Shown piece by piece: positions 28,201 through 41,500 of a stretch of 64,000 bases of DNA (positions are counted from its first letter, which is position 1; every line of letters begins with the position of its first letter). Made by a program: the position numbers and the translations under genes. Origin of the DNA: Omphiscola glabra (taxonomy: Eukaryota > Mollusca > Gastropoda > Lymnaeidae). The stretch lies in the NCBI GenBank assembly GCA_964017045.1, contig OZ024809.1:13894307-13958306 (forward strand), written 5' to 3'. The notes under the pieces were generated by a model. It had not been told where the DNA came from. It ran no database searches and saw only the letters and a program-made list of their open reading frames with translations.

Positions 28201-31200
28201 ACTCTCTAACCAAGCACTTGTGGTGGAAGTAACGCAGAAACCATACAAAACTTATCACTAACCAGAAACTTATGGTACGCGTCAGTCACGTCACTTTCAA
28301 CATCCTACGCGGGTATTTTGTTTATTTTAAAATGTTTGTTTTTTTCTCACTCACGCTCTCGCTCCTGCTGAAAATTACCTCGTCACGTGCCGTGTAGAAC
28401 GTGCTAAGGTGTCGTTAGTGTGTTAACTTGGGTGTATTTTTTTTTTAACGCGTGTGTCGGGAGAAGTCACGGTATCTTATGAAATGCGAGCAGGCGATGT
28501 GTGAACCGTGCTCGCTTGGGGCTAGAGCGGTTGAAGAAGTTTGGGGGTTGAGGCCGGGGGGAAGGGTGCTCTTGGGTGAGGAGGATAACTTGGAAGTCTG
28601 AGATAATTTTCTTCACAACAGGTGGTTTAGACATTGTTTAAGATAATTCAGAGTAAATATCTTGAGCTATGCCTGGATTGGGAGACGATTTCGAAAAACC
28701 TTGTATTATTTGCAGTGTTCAGCTTCCTTACTTCTATAAAAAAATGTGTGTGTTTGTGTGTTTAGGAAAAAAAGGGGGGGGGGGATGCGTCTATTTCATT
28801 GTACTTTATTATGATTCCATTTTGTTGTGTCAGAGTTAAAAACGTTGGCCCAGTTTCCAAAATGTAGCTGGGTTATCCAGCTTCGTTCCTAAAATTTTGG
28901 GATTTCAGTAGTATCTGTTAATGTATACATCCATTCCTTCAAACCCTGGCAGCAGATCATTCTGAGTGTCAAGGTGGATTTTAAATTATTTTTTTTCAAT
29001 TGTCTTAACCCCGCCCCACCCCACCCCCGCCCATTTCCACAAATCATGTTAAATGTATTATTTTTTAAATTGTTTATCTTTTTGATTTTTTTTTCTAATT
29101 TCATTTTTGTAATTTCTATCTTTTATTTTATTATTTTTTAAAAAAAAATTAAATATTTTTTGTATAAAAAAAATCATGTTAAAATTTTGTCGTGAAATTC
29201 GGTCACGAAAGCGAGAAGAAAAAGTGCGACGAATAGCAACGAAAAACTGTTCGTTTAATAAGAGTGCGTTTAACGACAGTGTAGCTGTGTGTTGAAAACA
29301 AAATCTAATCTTTTATTTCGATATCTGAAATTTAAAAAAAAAATGGTAGGAATCAAAGAAAACTTCTTTTTTGTTTTCAATGCAACTAGTTTCTTGTAAG
29401 AACCAATGAACACGTTTAGCCCCCATATGCCATCAGTTATTGGCCCTTTCCCTCAAGGGAGGAAAGTCTCGCCACATTTAACGAGAGTAACGAAACGAAC
29501 GAAAATAAACACCACGCAGAAGAGTTCTCACTAGCGGGGGCTAACCCAGATTTAATTTCTAGCTCAGCATTTTATGCAGCTGCTGGTCGTGTGAACAATG
29601 TCTAAAAAGGCTGGCAAGGGTTAATGTTTCATTTTGTTTACAATTCATTATGGTGACGGTGCCGTTATTCTTTGAAATTAGGTCAATCCTGCTGAGCGTA
29701 AACGTCAACAAAAAAAAAAAAAAATTTTTTTTTAAAAATCATAGATTGCATTAATATTATGTTTTATCGGCGTTAATAAGTGTATTTATTTATAATATTT
29801 AAAAAGAATTGTTAAGACTATTGGAATTTCGTTTTTTTTAAGTTGTTATATAATGGAACATTTTAATTGATTTTTGCATCGAGATTTGAATTTCAATGAA
29901 ACAAACTGAAATGTTAGGGTAAGTTGGTGTTGGTTTTTTTTTTTTTTTACTAGTAATATTAATATAGTAACATGTAAAATTACAAACAAGGGTTCCAAAG
30001 GTTACGCCAGATGGACATTCTGAAAGACGCTTGTATTTATTTAATTATTAGTAGTGTAGTATTTTTTTATTATTCTCATTTCCCCTATTGTTGATTGACC
30101 TAATACAGTGGTTCTCAATCTTCTTAATGCCGCGACCCCTTATAATACAGTTCCTCATGTTGTGGCGACCCCCCAACCACAAATTAATTTCGTGGCTACT
30201 TCATAAGTGTAGAGCTCGGGTGTTTTCCGATGGTCTTAGTCGACCACTGAGAAAGTTTGGTTCGACCCTTAAAGGGGTCGCGAACCGGTGACCTAATAGT
30301 TTCAATAGTTTCTTACAATGAGCAATATTCGCACTTTGTTTTCACCAATGACTAATCATACAATTAGAAAACCAGTGGTTTCTTTCCATTGAAAATTTTT
30401 TCCACCAATGACTAATGATACAGTTAGAAAACCAGTGGTTTCTTTCCATTGAACATTTTCGAAAGAAAAAAACAACAACACTGACACAACGCCTGTCTAC
30501 ACCGTGGCGTAATTTGTGAGAAATGCGTGGGATTTGTGGGCCTAACATTCTGGTTGTTAACCGTTTATTGACACCGCGAAGTAAAAGGGGTGGGGGGGGG
30601 GGGGTTTCTTCTCAATTGTCAACGATTACTAAGACATGCGCGGTTGTGAGTCACGTGACATCTGTGCGCCGCCGCCCCCCACCCACCTGGAAACACTTCC
30701 TTTTGTTTTTGTTGTGTCTAATAGGGCGACCTTTCAGAACAGCAGACGACAATGTCTTTCAGATTTACCTCCCTTTTCTTACGTCACCCAGTACACTCTA
30801 TTCAATGAGTATACTTGGTGACGTAAGAAAGGGGAGTTAGCCAAGTTGGAACACACTTTAGCGACTCCGGGTGCAAAACTCCGACATACATTATTCATTA
30901 TGTCAGTCGGTTCTTTCTTTGTTTTTCTAATGATAAAAATAACTTCATCGTAAAATAAATACAAATGACAAAATTATTAGTGCCCGATTATCATATCAAT
31001 TGCAGTTTTAGGTTGTAAGGATGGAGGTGGACAGATTTGATAGCATATGTCACCAACTCCAGACCATCAATTTGAGATTTGTTCAGTTTAATAAATGCCC
31101 TTGAAAACATAATGCCCTTAAAATAATATGTTTTGTTCCCTTGTCCAATAGGGCAGCCTTTCAGAACTTCTACCCCTTGTTTCTGTTAACCCAGTGGCTG

Positions 31201-34200
31201 GCAAACTCCGGCTCTTTAGCGACCTGAGTGCGGCTCGGCCAGTCGGCCACAAATCGGGTTCTACTCCGAAAAACGTGGTTCTTGACAAGTTTTTGAGAAG
31301 AAATTTGGCTCTCAAAAAAAAAAAAAAATTATTTTAAGCCCTACTGCTGATTGTTGGCTCCTTTGACTAATGAGTTTGCCGACCACTGTGTTAACCAGAT
31401 GTTTGGTCACCGGAAGCTTTAATTATTCTCATCACGTAAAATACTTGGCTAGTTGATCACGTTATAAACAAAAATTATTTAACAAATCAATAGACGGAAG
31501 TTGAATGACGCTATGTTTGCCCGATAGTTTCCTGTTGACGTCATTTTTTGGTCATAAGCTCATTTCTATTTATAGAAAACGCTGTAGCCACCAACGATTG
31601 GATAAAAGAAAAGACGCACCCTCAACAATGAGTACTCCCACATATCTCTCTACACTTGGTGCAGAGTGAACCTACCAGAATTATTGACTTTACTTTCACA
31701 GACTTCCCATCATTCAGGGCTTTATAAGCGCCAAACCCAAATAATAATAAATAAAAAATGTTCTAAAAAAAACGCAGATTCGTCAGATACTAGGCCTACC
31801 CTACATGTGTGGGTCGAGGGTGGGGACCAACACCCCTTCCCACCTGCTTTTGTTACGCTATTTTTGCATTCCCAAGACAAATGAAATGGCATCTTCAAAG
31901 GTATGTGTACAATAGGTGGGGGGTGGGGGGATATTTATGGGATAGCAATCATAGCATCCTTTACTTTTTTAACAGGAACTTCCGTTTTCGCCACGGCAGA
32001 TGCACGGGGCGTGGGGTGGAAGGATGGCATTGCTGCACTAATGTAAACAGTGTTGCATTAATGAAAATGGTGCGCAGCGGTACGATATCAGTCCCTGTAC
32101 ACAAATGTGCGTCTTAACCGACTTCCGATGCCACAATTCGTTGATTTACTACACAGAAATTCGATCGTCACAAATTTTAATAGTATGACTTGTAAGGCCA
32201 CATTGAAATAATTATTGTCACGCGACAATGGCGACTGTTAACAAATAATAATAAATGACCGCGTCATCAACTTATCCGATAATGGGATTTAAGTCAGCAC
32301 CACGACGTCAAGATGCGCTTTATAAAAAGCTTTGTTGGTGAGCACCACGAAGTCAAGGTGTGGTTGACAAATAGCTTTGTTGGTCAGCACCACGAAGTGT
32401 GGCGAAGTCAAGGTGTGGTTGACAAATTACAAATAGCTTTGTTGGTGAGCGCAACGAAGTCAAGGTGTGGTTTACAAATAGCTTTGTTGGTCAGCACCAA
32501 CAGGTCAAATTGTGGTTTACAAATAGCTTTGTTGGTCAGCACCACGAAGTCAAGGTGTGGTTTACAAATAGCTTTGTTGGTCATTACCACGAAGTGTGAC
32601 GAAGTCAAGGTGTGGTTGACGAATTACAAATAGCTTTGTTGGTCAGCACCAACAGGTCAAATTGTGGTTTACAAATAGCTTTGTTGGTGAGCACCACGAA
32701 GTCAAGGTGTGGTTTGCAAATAGCTTTGTTGGTCAGTACCACGAAGTGTGACAAAGTCAAGGTGTGGTTTACAAATAGCTTTGTTGGTGCGCACCACGAG
32801 GTCAAGGTGTGGTTTACAAATAGATTTGTTGGTGATCACCACGAAGTCAAGTTGTGGTTTAGAAATAGCTTTGTTGGTTCACATTCTGCCTTGTATTTTA
32901 AGAAATATTCTAACAACAGCCATTACCATTGTTCTTCAAATACGGGGCAGAGATATTTTTTCATGACTTAAGATTATTTAATGATATGTATTTTTTTTTT
33001 TTACTCAACGACAACACTACTTCAAATATTTTTTTTATGATAAGAATATTAATTAAGAACCAATCAAAACAAACCCACGTAACATATTGGTGTGCTGCCG
33101 GCAAATTAGGCGTTTAGAGACGGTGCACCTTTGTGGGAATGACAATTTTTTTTTAAAATTTATAATTGAAAATTAACATTGAATATCCCAACAACATCAT
33201 CTCGCTAGGCCAGCGCCCCCCCCCCCCTTTGTCATATTAGCCCCTGATGAAACCTTGTTGGGCGGAAGAGGGTCATCCGGTACGAACTTCCTCTTCATGC
33301 CCAAATGTGGGATGAGCCCCAGATGGCATGACGCCCCATTTTGGGATGACACCCCCAATGTTGTATGACAACCCAATTACGCATGTAGTCCCCAGCGGTT
33401 GTTCCTTGCGGCACAGTGAATCAAACGTTAACAAATCGAACTCAATCGGTAATGACGTGGCATAATGATAGTGAGATCACTCTCCCTGACAACTGCTTTG
33501 GGTTAGAGCAACTTGGCATTTACCTCCCCTTCAATTAGAGGCCACTAGGTGCACGCGGCTAAGCGGAAGTATGACCTACCCGATGTGTGTGTGTGTGTAT
33601 GTGTGTGAGCCACAAGGATCTCGAAACGCTGACTAGTGGGAAATATCCTTACCATCCTTGCTGTCAGAAAATGGATGGTAATCAAATTATTCTGTTAAGA
33701 GTCCTGCATAGAGTGCATATGAGAAAAAGGACAACTTTCGACCCCTGTTGTAAGCGTTCGTACATAAAATCTCCCCCCCCCCCTAACCCTTTCTTTTTCC
33801 CACACAATTTATTTTTTAAACCTTATAGATACGTATGATATGACACTATAAAAAATTTGCGAATTCTTTTCACCATTCTATGTCGGGCGAGCCCAGTGGC
33901 TCCCAGAATATGCCCCATGGCACCCTGGGAAGCCGCATTGCCATCGTGACGGGCCATGAAAAGGGCGTTATCGTCCCGGGCGCCTACATCGGGGGAGGGG
34001 GGAGGAGAGAGAGAGAAGGGTAGGGGCAATATAGTCTTCATATTGAATTAAACTATAAAATCCCATTTACTTCCCAAATACAAAGGCTGTCAGCGGGTGA
34101 TTTTTAATACCGCCCCCCCCCCCCCCCCCCCAAAAAAAAATATTTAAAAAATTGCCTATTTAACTGGTCAGCCGCGTGGCAATTTTACTATGTATTGGAG

Positions 34201-35483
34201 GACGTTATTTTCGGGATTCGCCCCCGGGGCGCCATATTTTCTCTGCTTCCTCACTAGGGGCGGTGTGATATATTACATGTGACATCAGTAACTCACTTGA
34301 TTAACAATTGTAACAGTTGCAGGCACTTTTCTCATCAAAAGCCCGAATGGGATTGCCCACTTTGCGCCCCAAATACTACGACAAAAGCCCGAATGCTTTT
34401 GCCCAATTTTCGCCCCAAATACTACGACAATAAGCATCATAACAACAACAACAACAACAAAAAAGAATTTGTGATTCTATAAATATATATTTTTTTCCAT
34501 TCACGGTTTCAAAATCCATCTAGGCTTAAATGAACCACATGAAAACGGGGACATTATGCTTGGTCTTTTCTCCATGAACATGTTCTTTTCCCTTAAGTTA
34601 TCGCAACCCATGGCCCATATCCCTTCTTGTTCTCTATAGGAGTTAAAAATTCTGTTGCCATGAGTTGTCATAATTGAATTACTGTCGGAACGGTGTTGTT
34701 TTGCTTTTTTTTCCCAAATCAGACAACCCGAGAACCTCTGATTTTTCTATTAATGAAAGAGTCGGAATCATGTGTGGATGGGGGCGGGGTTGACCCAGAC
34801 ACAGACCTGCTTGTGGTAAACTCCAGGGTAGCATCCCTCGCACAATTAAGACAGATGAGGTCACCGTTGTGAGGAGATGGGGTGGGTGGGTGGTGGGGGG
34901 TGAGGGCTGCTCACGCCTACTCGGCTAATGGGAGACAATGAGCATCATGACGTGCGTATCGTTCACGTCCGTCGGGGTTTGTCTGAATTATTTCCCTTTT
35001 GTTTTATGTAATCCGTGCCGGGACAGGAGAAATTGTTCTAATTGAATCCATAGATAACGCCCAGCGCCGTTCATAGAACTGTAGAACTGTAGAACGAATG
35101 CGGAGAAGGTTCGAGAGTTCGTCACGTGATACTCTAGGGTGACTCTATGAAATCTGGTTGACTTTAGAGTGGTTCGCATATTAAAGGTCGCAAATTCGAG
35201 GAAAATCGTGCTTGGCACCAGACTCAAGTTAGGATTGAGAAATGAGTAGATAATTTAGTAGATATCGAATAGAAAGGTTTGGAGGGGCGCATCGATAGCA
35301 CGCACGTGTGTTCCTCTGTTTTCAATTCAACTGACAACTAGTACGAGTATGTGCAGTATGAGTAAGCCAAATACATTTGAAATGTGCTGATGTGAACTAG
35401 AGGGTTTAACTCCAGCACAGACAAATTATGGTTAGTTTCGTCAGATATATTCCAAGTGCTGTAAAACTTTTTTAAAGTTCCAT

Positions 35484-35566
<83 letters not shown>

Positions 35567-38500
35567 GAACCTTTCTTTTAAAAGATTTGCTTCGTTTTAG
35601 TGGTTTAAAAAAAAAAAAAGAATTTGACTCGCATTTTAAATTTATTTTTTTAAAACTAGTATTGCGCAGTTTTGCGTTTCAAATATGTGAACTTTTCGTT
35701 ATAAAAAACCCGATCGGTGCGATGATGAGCGTCACCGTGTTGTTACGAACCGATTCTATCAAAGGTTCGCTGGCTACGTTTTGTCTAGGGGTTAATTATA
35801 TTAACGTCACAAACCATTGATGAGTAGAAAATGATATCTTTATTAACACAATTAATCGTCAACGGCCATTACTCTATAGACAACACCACACAATCAGTAA
35901 TACGTCAGTTCCGCTTCCACACAAAATACGTCACAAAATACTACGCATAATAGATAAAGCAACACATATAATCTCTAAACAACACGCCATCATAATATAC
36001 ATTGAAGTCCTTAGCACATGTCAGGGGAGTTTGACTTTTGTATCAGACAGGGCCGTCACGTTACTCTCTTCTGAGGCCACCTGTCAATTTTGTTTTTGTT
36101 TTTTTCAGTATTGAACTGTTACTATTTCTCGCGACACATCTTTGGGGCCACCTGAAATTTACGAGGCCTTCCCGAAGCCGCAGGGGGATAACGGCTCTGG
36201 TATAATCAGATCACAGGATGGTTTTAATCCAGACAATTTCTTCCATTCCATTCGAATCCAAACTCCACGTGGAACGGTTTTGTTGGAGATTGTTAAATCC
36301 CTGGCCACGATTCGGACAAGCGGCTTGCACTTCGCGCGGTACCGATGACGTCATAGTGAGAGAATCACGTGACTAAAAATGGTAAGAAAGCAACGGTTCT
36401 CCTAGTAATACATTCAACAATGCCCCACTAATAGTGAATGAATACCCCCTCCCACAAGTTTTAAACAAAGTTCTATTAGTATTAGTGTTAAATTCCACAA
36501 AATAGGGCTTAAACATTACAGTTACAGTTATATTTTTGTTACTGGGACTAACTATGGTTTCTTGGGGCACATCATTTGTAGACGTTAATAATTGCATCTA
36601 TGGGTGCTGACTATGTAGGGGGTGCTGACTATGTAGGGGTCAGGGCCGGCCTTAGGCCATTGCAACCTATGCGGCCGCAATGGGCCCCGCACTTTCATAG
36701 GCCCCGCCCCGAATTTATTTTCTAATACAAAATCTTAATTTTCACTTACTATCCTTATCCTTACCCAGACTGGGCCCCGCGAAAACCGTTTCGCATAGGT
36801 GCCCCGCAATTGTTAAGGCCGGCCCTGGTAGGGGTGCTGACTATGTAGTGGGGCCTGACTATGTAAGATGTGTTGACGTTGTTGAGGTGGAAGGGTTTAA
36901 ATTAACAGGGGTAACATATGCCGTCAACTGTCACGAGTTGAGAAATACTAAAATTCACGAGTGACTTCTGCCAAAAGGGAATATTCACCATCACAAAGCA
37001 GTAGGGCAGTCCACAGCTGGAACAACTTACTTAAGATAAGGCAATAGAATAAACGCTGAATAGAAAATTCTGCATCTAAAGTGCTGAACGGGGCATATAG
37101 AGTGGGAAAACCCGATGGCGGGAACATGCCCTGAAATGATGTCAGAGAACGGTTTAGATTCTGACCGCTCAAAAACAAAACCGTTGTTTTTTTTCTTCCC
37201 TTGAAGTCGTTGCCCTGAAAATCCTTTTTTTATTAAAAAAAAAAAAAAAAAATCAGTTGACTTCTTTAAAAGGAGCAAAATAGGGGTGGGGGGAGAGAGA
37301 GGAAAAAAGAAATTGGGTCCAAAAAATTCTTAGGTAGACCATGACATATGTAGTAGTAGTAGCTATCGTCTGTCCTTTAATTTAAAGAAAAAAACGTTAT
37401 TCCAACATTTGTTACCGCTAAGGTGGACAATTTAAAAAAAAAAAAATTAAGGAAAGATTTCTTCTAGACTCGCCACAGTGAAAGAAACGTGGGCAGACGT
37501 TTTTTTTTGTTTTTTTTTGGGGGGGTTTCTTTTAGGTCCAGTCAGTGACGTCACCGACCTTAACTCCCAGACAAAGTATAACATGTAGTCGATTACACGT
37601 AATACCTGCAAGATATCGATACGCGGAATCGCAAGCTCACCTAGTTCTCATGGCTGTCTAGACATGTTGTAGGACGGAAACTCACGGGGCAGATCCGCGG
37701 CCATGTTAACCCGATTTCCGCGAGGTTGTTTGATCCTCTCCCCCCCCCCCCTTTTTTTTTTTTCATTTAATCCGTTTCAAAGTCTTTTCCCTCCAGCAGC
37801 ATTCTCTCCCCTGACAGGCTGGGGCGTAGGAAGGGCGCTGCGAAGGCGGCGGTCCACCCCGGGTGGCATATTTTTTCTTTATATTGAGGGGCGGCAATTT
37901 TGGCCGATTCCAGAGGGTTTTTTTTTCCCCTTCTTTTTTTTCTCCTTGGAAGGGAACGGTCAAAATCCAGGACCATCCCGGTTGGGGAGTAGCACAGCTC
38001 AGCCACCGCTTAAAGAAAACTGTTTGAGAGAATCCAATGCGGCGACTACAAATTATAATTATAAATTTTTTTAAATAATGTCAGAATCCGGTAGGTGTTC
38101 AATTTGGAATATTTGATCGTCCAGATTTGGGGAAAAATAAAGTTCAAAGATAATCTCAAATGAAAAGTGCAATGCTGTGCGCTAATGTGTTAATGTTAAA
38201 CTTTGGAACTACCGGCACGGAAATAAACAACAGCTATATTGACTTGGGGGGGGGGAGGAGCAACCGAGCGAGAAAGAAGAAATGGGGAAGGGGGGGTAGG
38301 TACAGACGGAGAGAGGGAGGAGTGAGAGAAGATCTGATGAAGACACGGCACAGGTCTACTAGGGGCGGGTCGTGATCAGACGTAAACGTTTGTTTATTTG
38401 TTCGTGTAATTGTTGGTACGTGCATAGGAAATGTATTTTCACAGGGGGTTGGGGGGGGGGGGGACTGAATACAACAGTAAGGCAAAAAGGTGTGGGGGTG

Positions 38501-41500
38501 GTATTGGTAGATTGCCAGACAGGTATACAGGCAAGAGTTAAGGGAGCTGGCGAGGTGGCGGGGTGGATAGGTGGGGAGGTGGAGGGGAGAAATTTATTAT
38601 CATAATGATGAGTGTTGAGTCGGAGAGGTAAGGATGGTACCTATTGGATCGCGGGTAAACTGCTACCGCTACAATGTTGTTCAGCTACACTACAATGGTG
38701 TGCAGCTACCGCTACAATGTTGTGCAACTACACTATAATGGTGTGCAGTTACCGCTACAATGTTGTGCAGCTACAACTACAATGGTGTGCAGCTACAACC
38801 AAAATGTTGTGCAGCTACAACCACAATGTTGTGTGCAGCTACAACCAAAATGTTGTGCAGCTATAACTACAATGGTGTGCAGCTACAACCAAAATGTTGT
38901 GCAGCTACAACCAAAATATTGTGCAGCTACAACCAAAATGTTGTGCAGCTCCAAACACAATGTTGTGCATCTACAAACACAATGTTGTGCAGCTACAACC
39001 AAAATGTTGTGCAGCTAAAACTACAGTGTTGTGTGCAGCTACAACCAAAATGTTGTGCAGCTACAACCAAAATGTTGTGCAGCTACAACCAAAATGTTGT
39101 GCAGCTACAACCAAAATGTTGTGTGCAGCTACAACCAAAATGTTGTGCAGCTACAACCAAAATGTTGTGCAGCTACAACTACAATTTTGTGCAGCTATAA
39201 TCACAATGTTGTGCAGCTACAACCATAATGTTGTGCAGCCACCTACAACCACTATGTTGTGCAGCTACAACTACAATGCTGTGCAGCTACAACCACAATG
39301 TTGTGCAACTATAATCACAATGTTGTGCAACTATAATCACAATGTTGTGCAACTATAATCACAATGTTGTGCAACTATAATCACAATGTTGTGCAACTAT
39401 AATCACAATGTTGTGCAACTATAATCACAATGTTGTGCAACTACAACGACAATGTTGTGCAACTATAATCACAATGTTGTGCAACTATAATCACAATGTT
39501 GTGCAACAATAATCACAATGTTGTGCAACTATAATCACAATGTTGTGCAACTATAATCACAATGTTGTGCAACTACAATCACAATGTTGTGCAACTACAA
39601 CCACAATGTTGTGCAACTACAATCACAATGTTGTGCAACTACAATCACAATGTTGTGCAACTATAATCACAATGTTGTGCAACTATAATCACAATGTTGT
39701 GCAACTATAATCACAATGTTGTGCAACTACAACAACAGTGTTAAGCAAATGCAACGACAACATTGTATAGATACCATTATATTGTTGCATAGTCAAACAA
39801 GAGTTGCAGTGTTAAAAAGCAACATTTACTTCGCACGGTTGAGAAAAAGTTGTTGTTTCCGTGTTAGAGATTGAATTAAACATAGACACAGACAGCAAGA
39901 GACTGAATCAAACATAGACACAGACAGCAAGAGACTGAATCAAACATAGACACAGACAGCAAGAGACTGAATCAAACATAGACACAGACAGCAAGAGACT
40001 GAATCAAACATAGACAGACAGCAAGAGACTGAATAGAACATAGACACAGACATCAAGAGGCTGAATTAAACATGGACACGGACAGCAAAATGAGACTGAA
40101 TTGAACATAGACACAGACAGCAAGAGACTGAATTGAACATAGACACAGACAGCAAGAGACTGAATCAAACATAGACACAGACAGCAAGAGACTGAATCAA
40201 ACATAGACAGACAGCAAGAGACTGAATAGAACATAGACACAGACATCAAGAGGCTGAATTAAACATATACACAGACAGCAAGAGACTGAATCAAACATGG
40301 ACACGGAAAGCAAAATGAGACTGAATTGAACATAGACACAGACAGCAAGAGACTGAATTAAACAGACACAGACAGCAGGAGATTGAATTGAACATAGACA
40401 CAGACAGCAAGAGACTGAATCAAACATAGACACAAACAGCAAAGAGACCGAAATGAACCTAGACACGGACAGCAGCGCGGTCTCAGATTGGTGGAAACAG
40501 GGGCGGCTCTAGTAGGATGAAAGGCAAGAGTCGGCGCCGACTTGAGTAATAAATATCAAACGACCCCATGTAAATTCTTCCTATTCCACCTAACTATTCT
40601 ATGCCGCTACTTGTATATTCAGGGTACAACCATGTATGTCATATGATCACGATGGGGTTTAGATCACTGAATTTAGCCCCACTTATAAACTTATTCCTAT
40701 ACCAAACAGTAAAGCGGAAAAAAAAAGGGGGGGGGGGTTATACTCGGACCGATAAAACAGACTTTCTTATCATGGATGGAATGTCTGTCAGCGATGAAGC
40801 TGAGCGGTTACCTCCCCCGTGTAACCGGACCGCCAGCCACCGAAGATAAACTTGATGAGTGAAGAGTGTGTGTGGGGGGGGGGAGGGGGAGAGCACTGTT
40901 TTTTTGGGACTACCGCCATCTCAACGTGCTGACTGTGAGTTATCCTGCTGTGAGCACGCCTCTAATAAGCACAGATTCTCCTGAACCAAGTTACCAAGGC
41001 AATGAGAACTTCCGGTCTACACTCTAAGGGTGACGTTTGCCGCAAGGGGAAACAAACGAGGCATTCACCGGGCATGCCATTCCCTAGCTACATTCCCCAG
41101 ACCATCAGAGGTGATATAAGAGTCGTTGTGCTCCCCAGAGTATCGGGGTGATATAAGAGTCGTTGTACTCCCCAGAGTATCGGGGTGATATAAGAGTCGT
41201 TGTACTCCCCAGACCATCGGGGGTGATATAAGAGTCGTTGTACTTCCCAGACCATCAGCGGGTGTACAAGAATCAGTGTACTCCCAGACCATCGGGTGAT
41301 ATAAGAGTCGTTGTACTCCCCAGACCATCGGGGTGATATAAGAGTCGTTGTACTCCCCAGATTATCGGGGGAGATATAAGAATCGTTGCACTCCCCAGAC
41401 CATCGGGGGGAGATATAAGAATCGTTGCACTCCCCAGACCATCAGTGGTGATATAAGAGCCGTTGTACTTCCCAGACCATCAAGGGAGAAATTAGAGTCG

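Noticed and set aside
38612..39358. Cysteine-rich ORFs of 65-154 codons
   Set aside because: Products of the 22-bp minisatellite read in several frames, not a secreted Cys-rich peptide gene.
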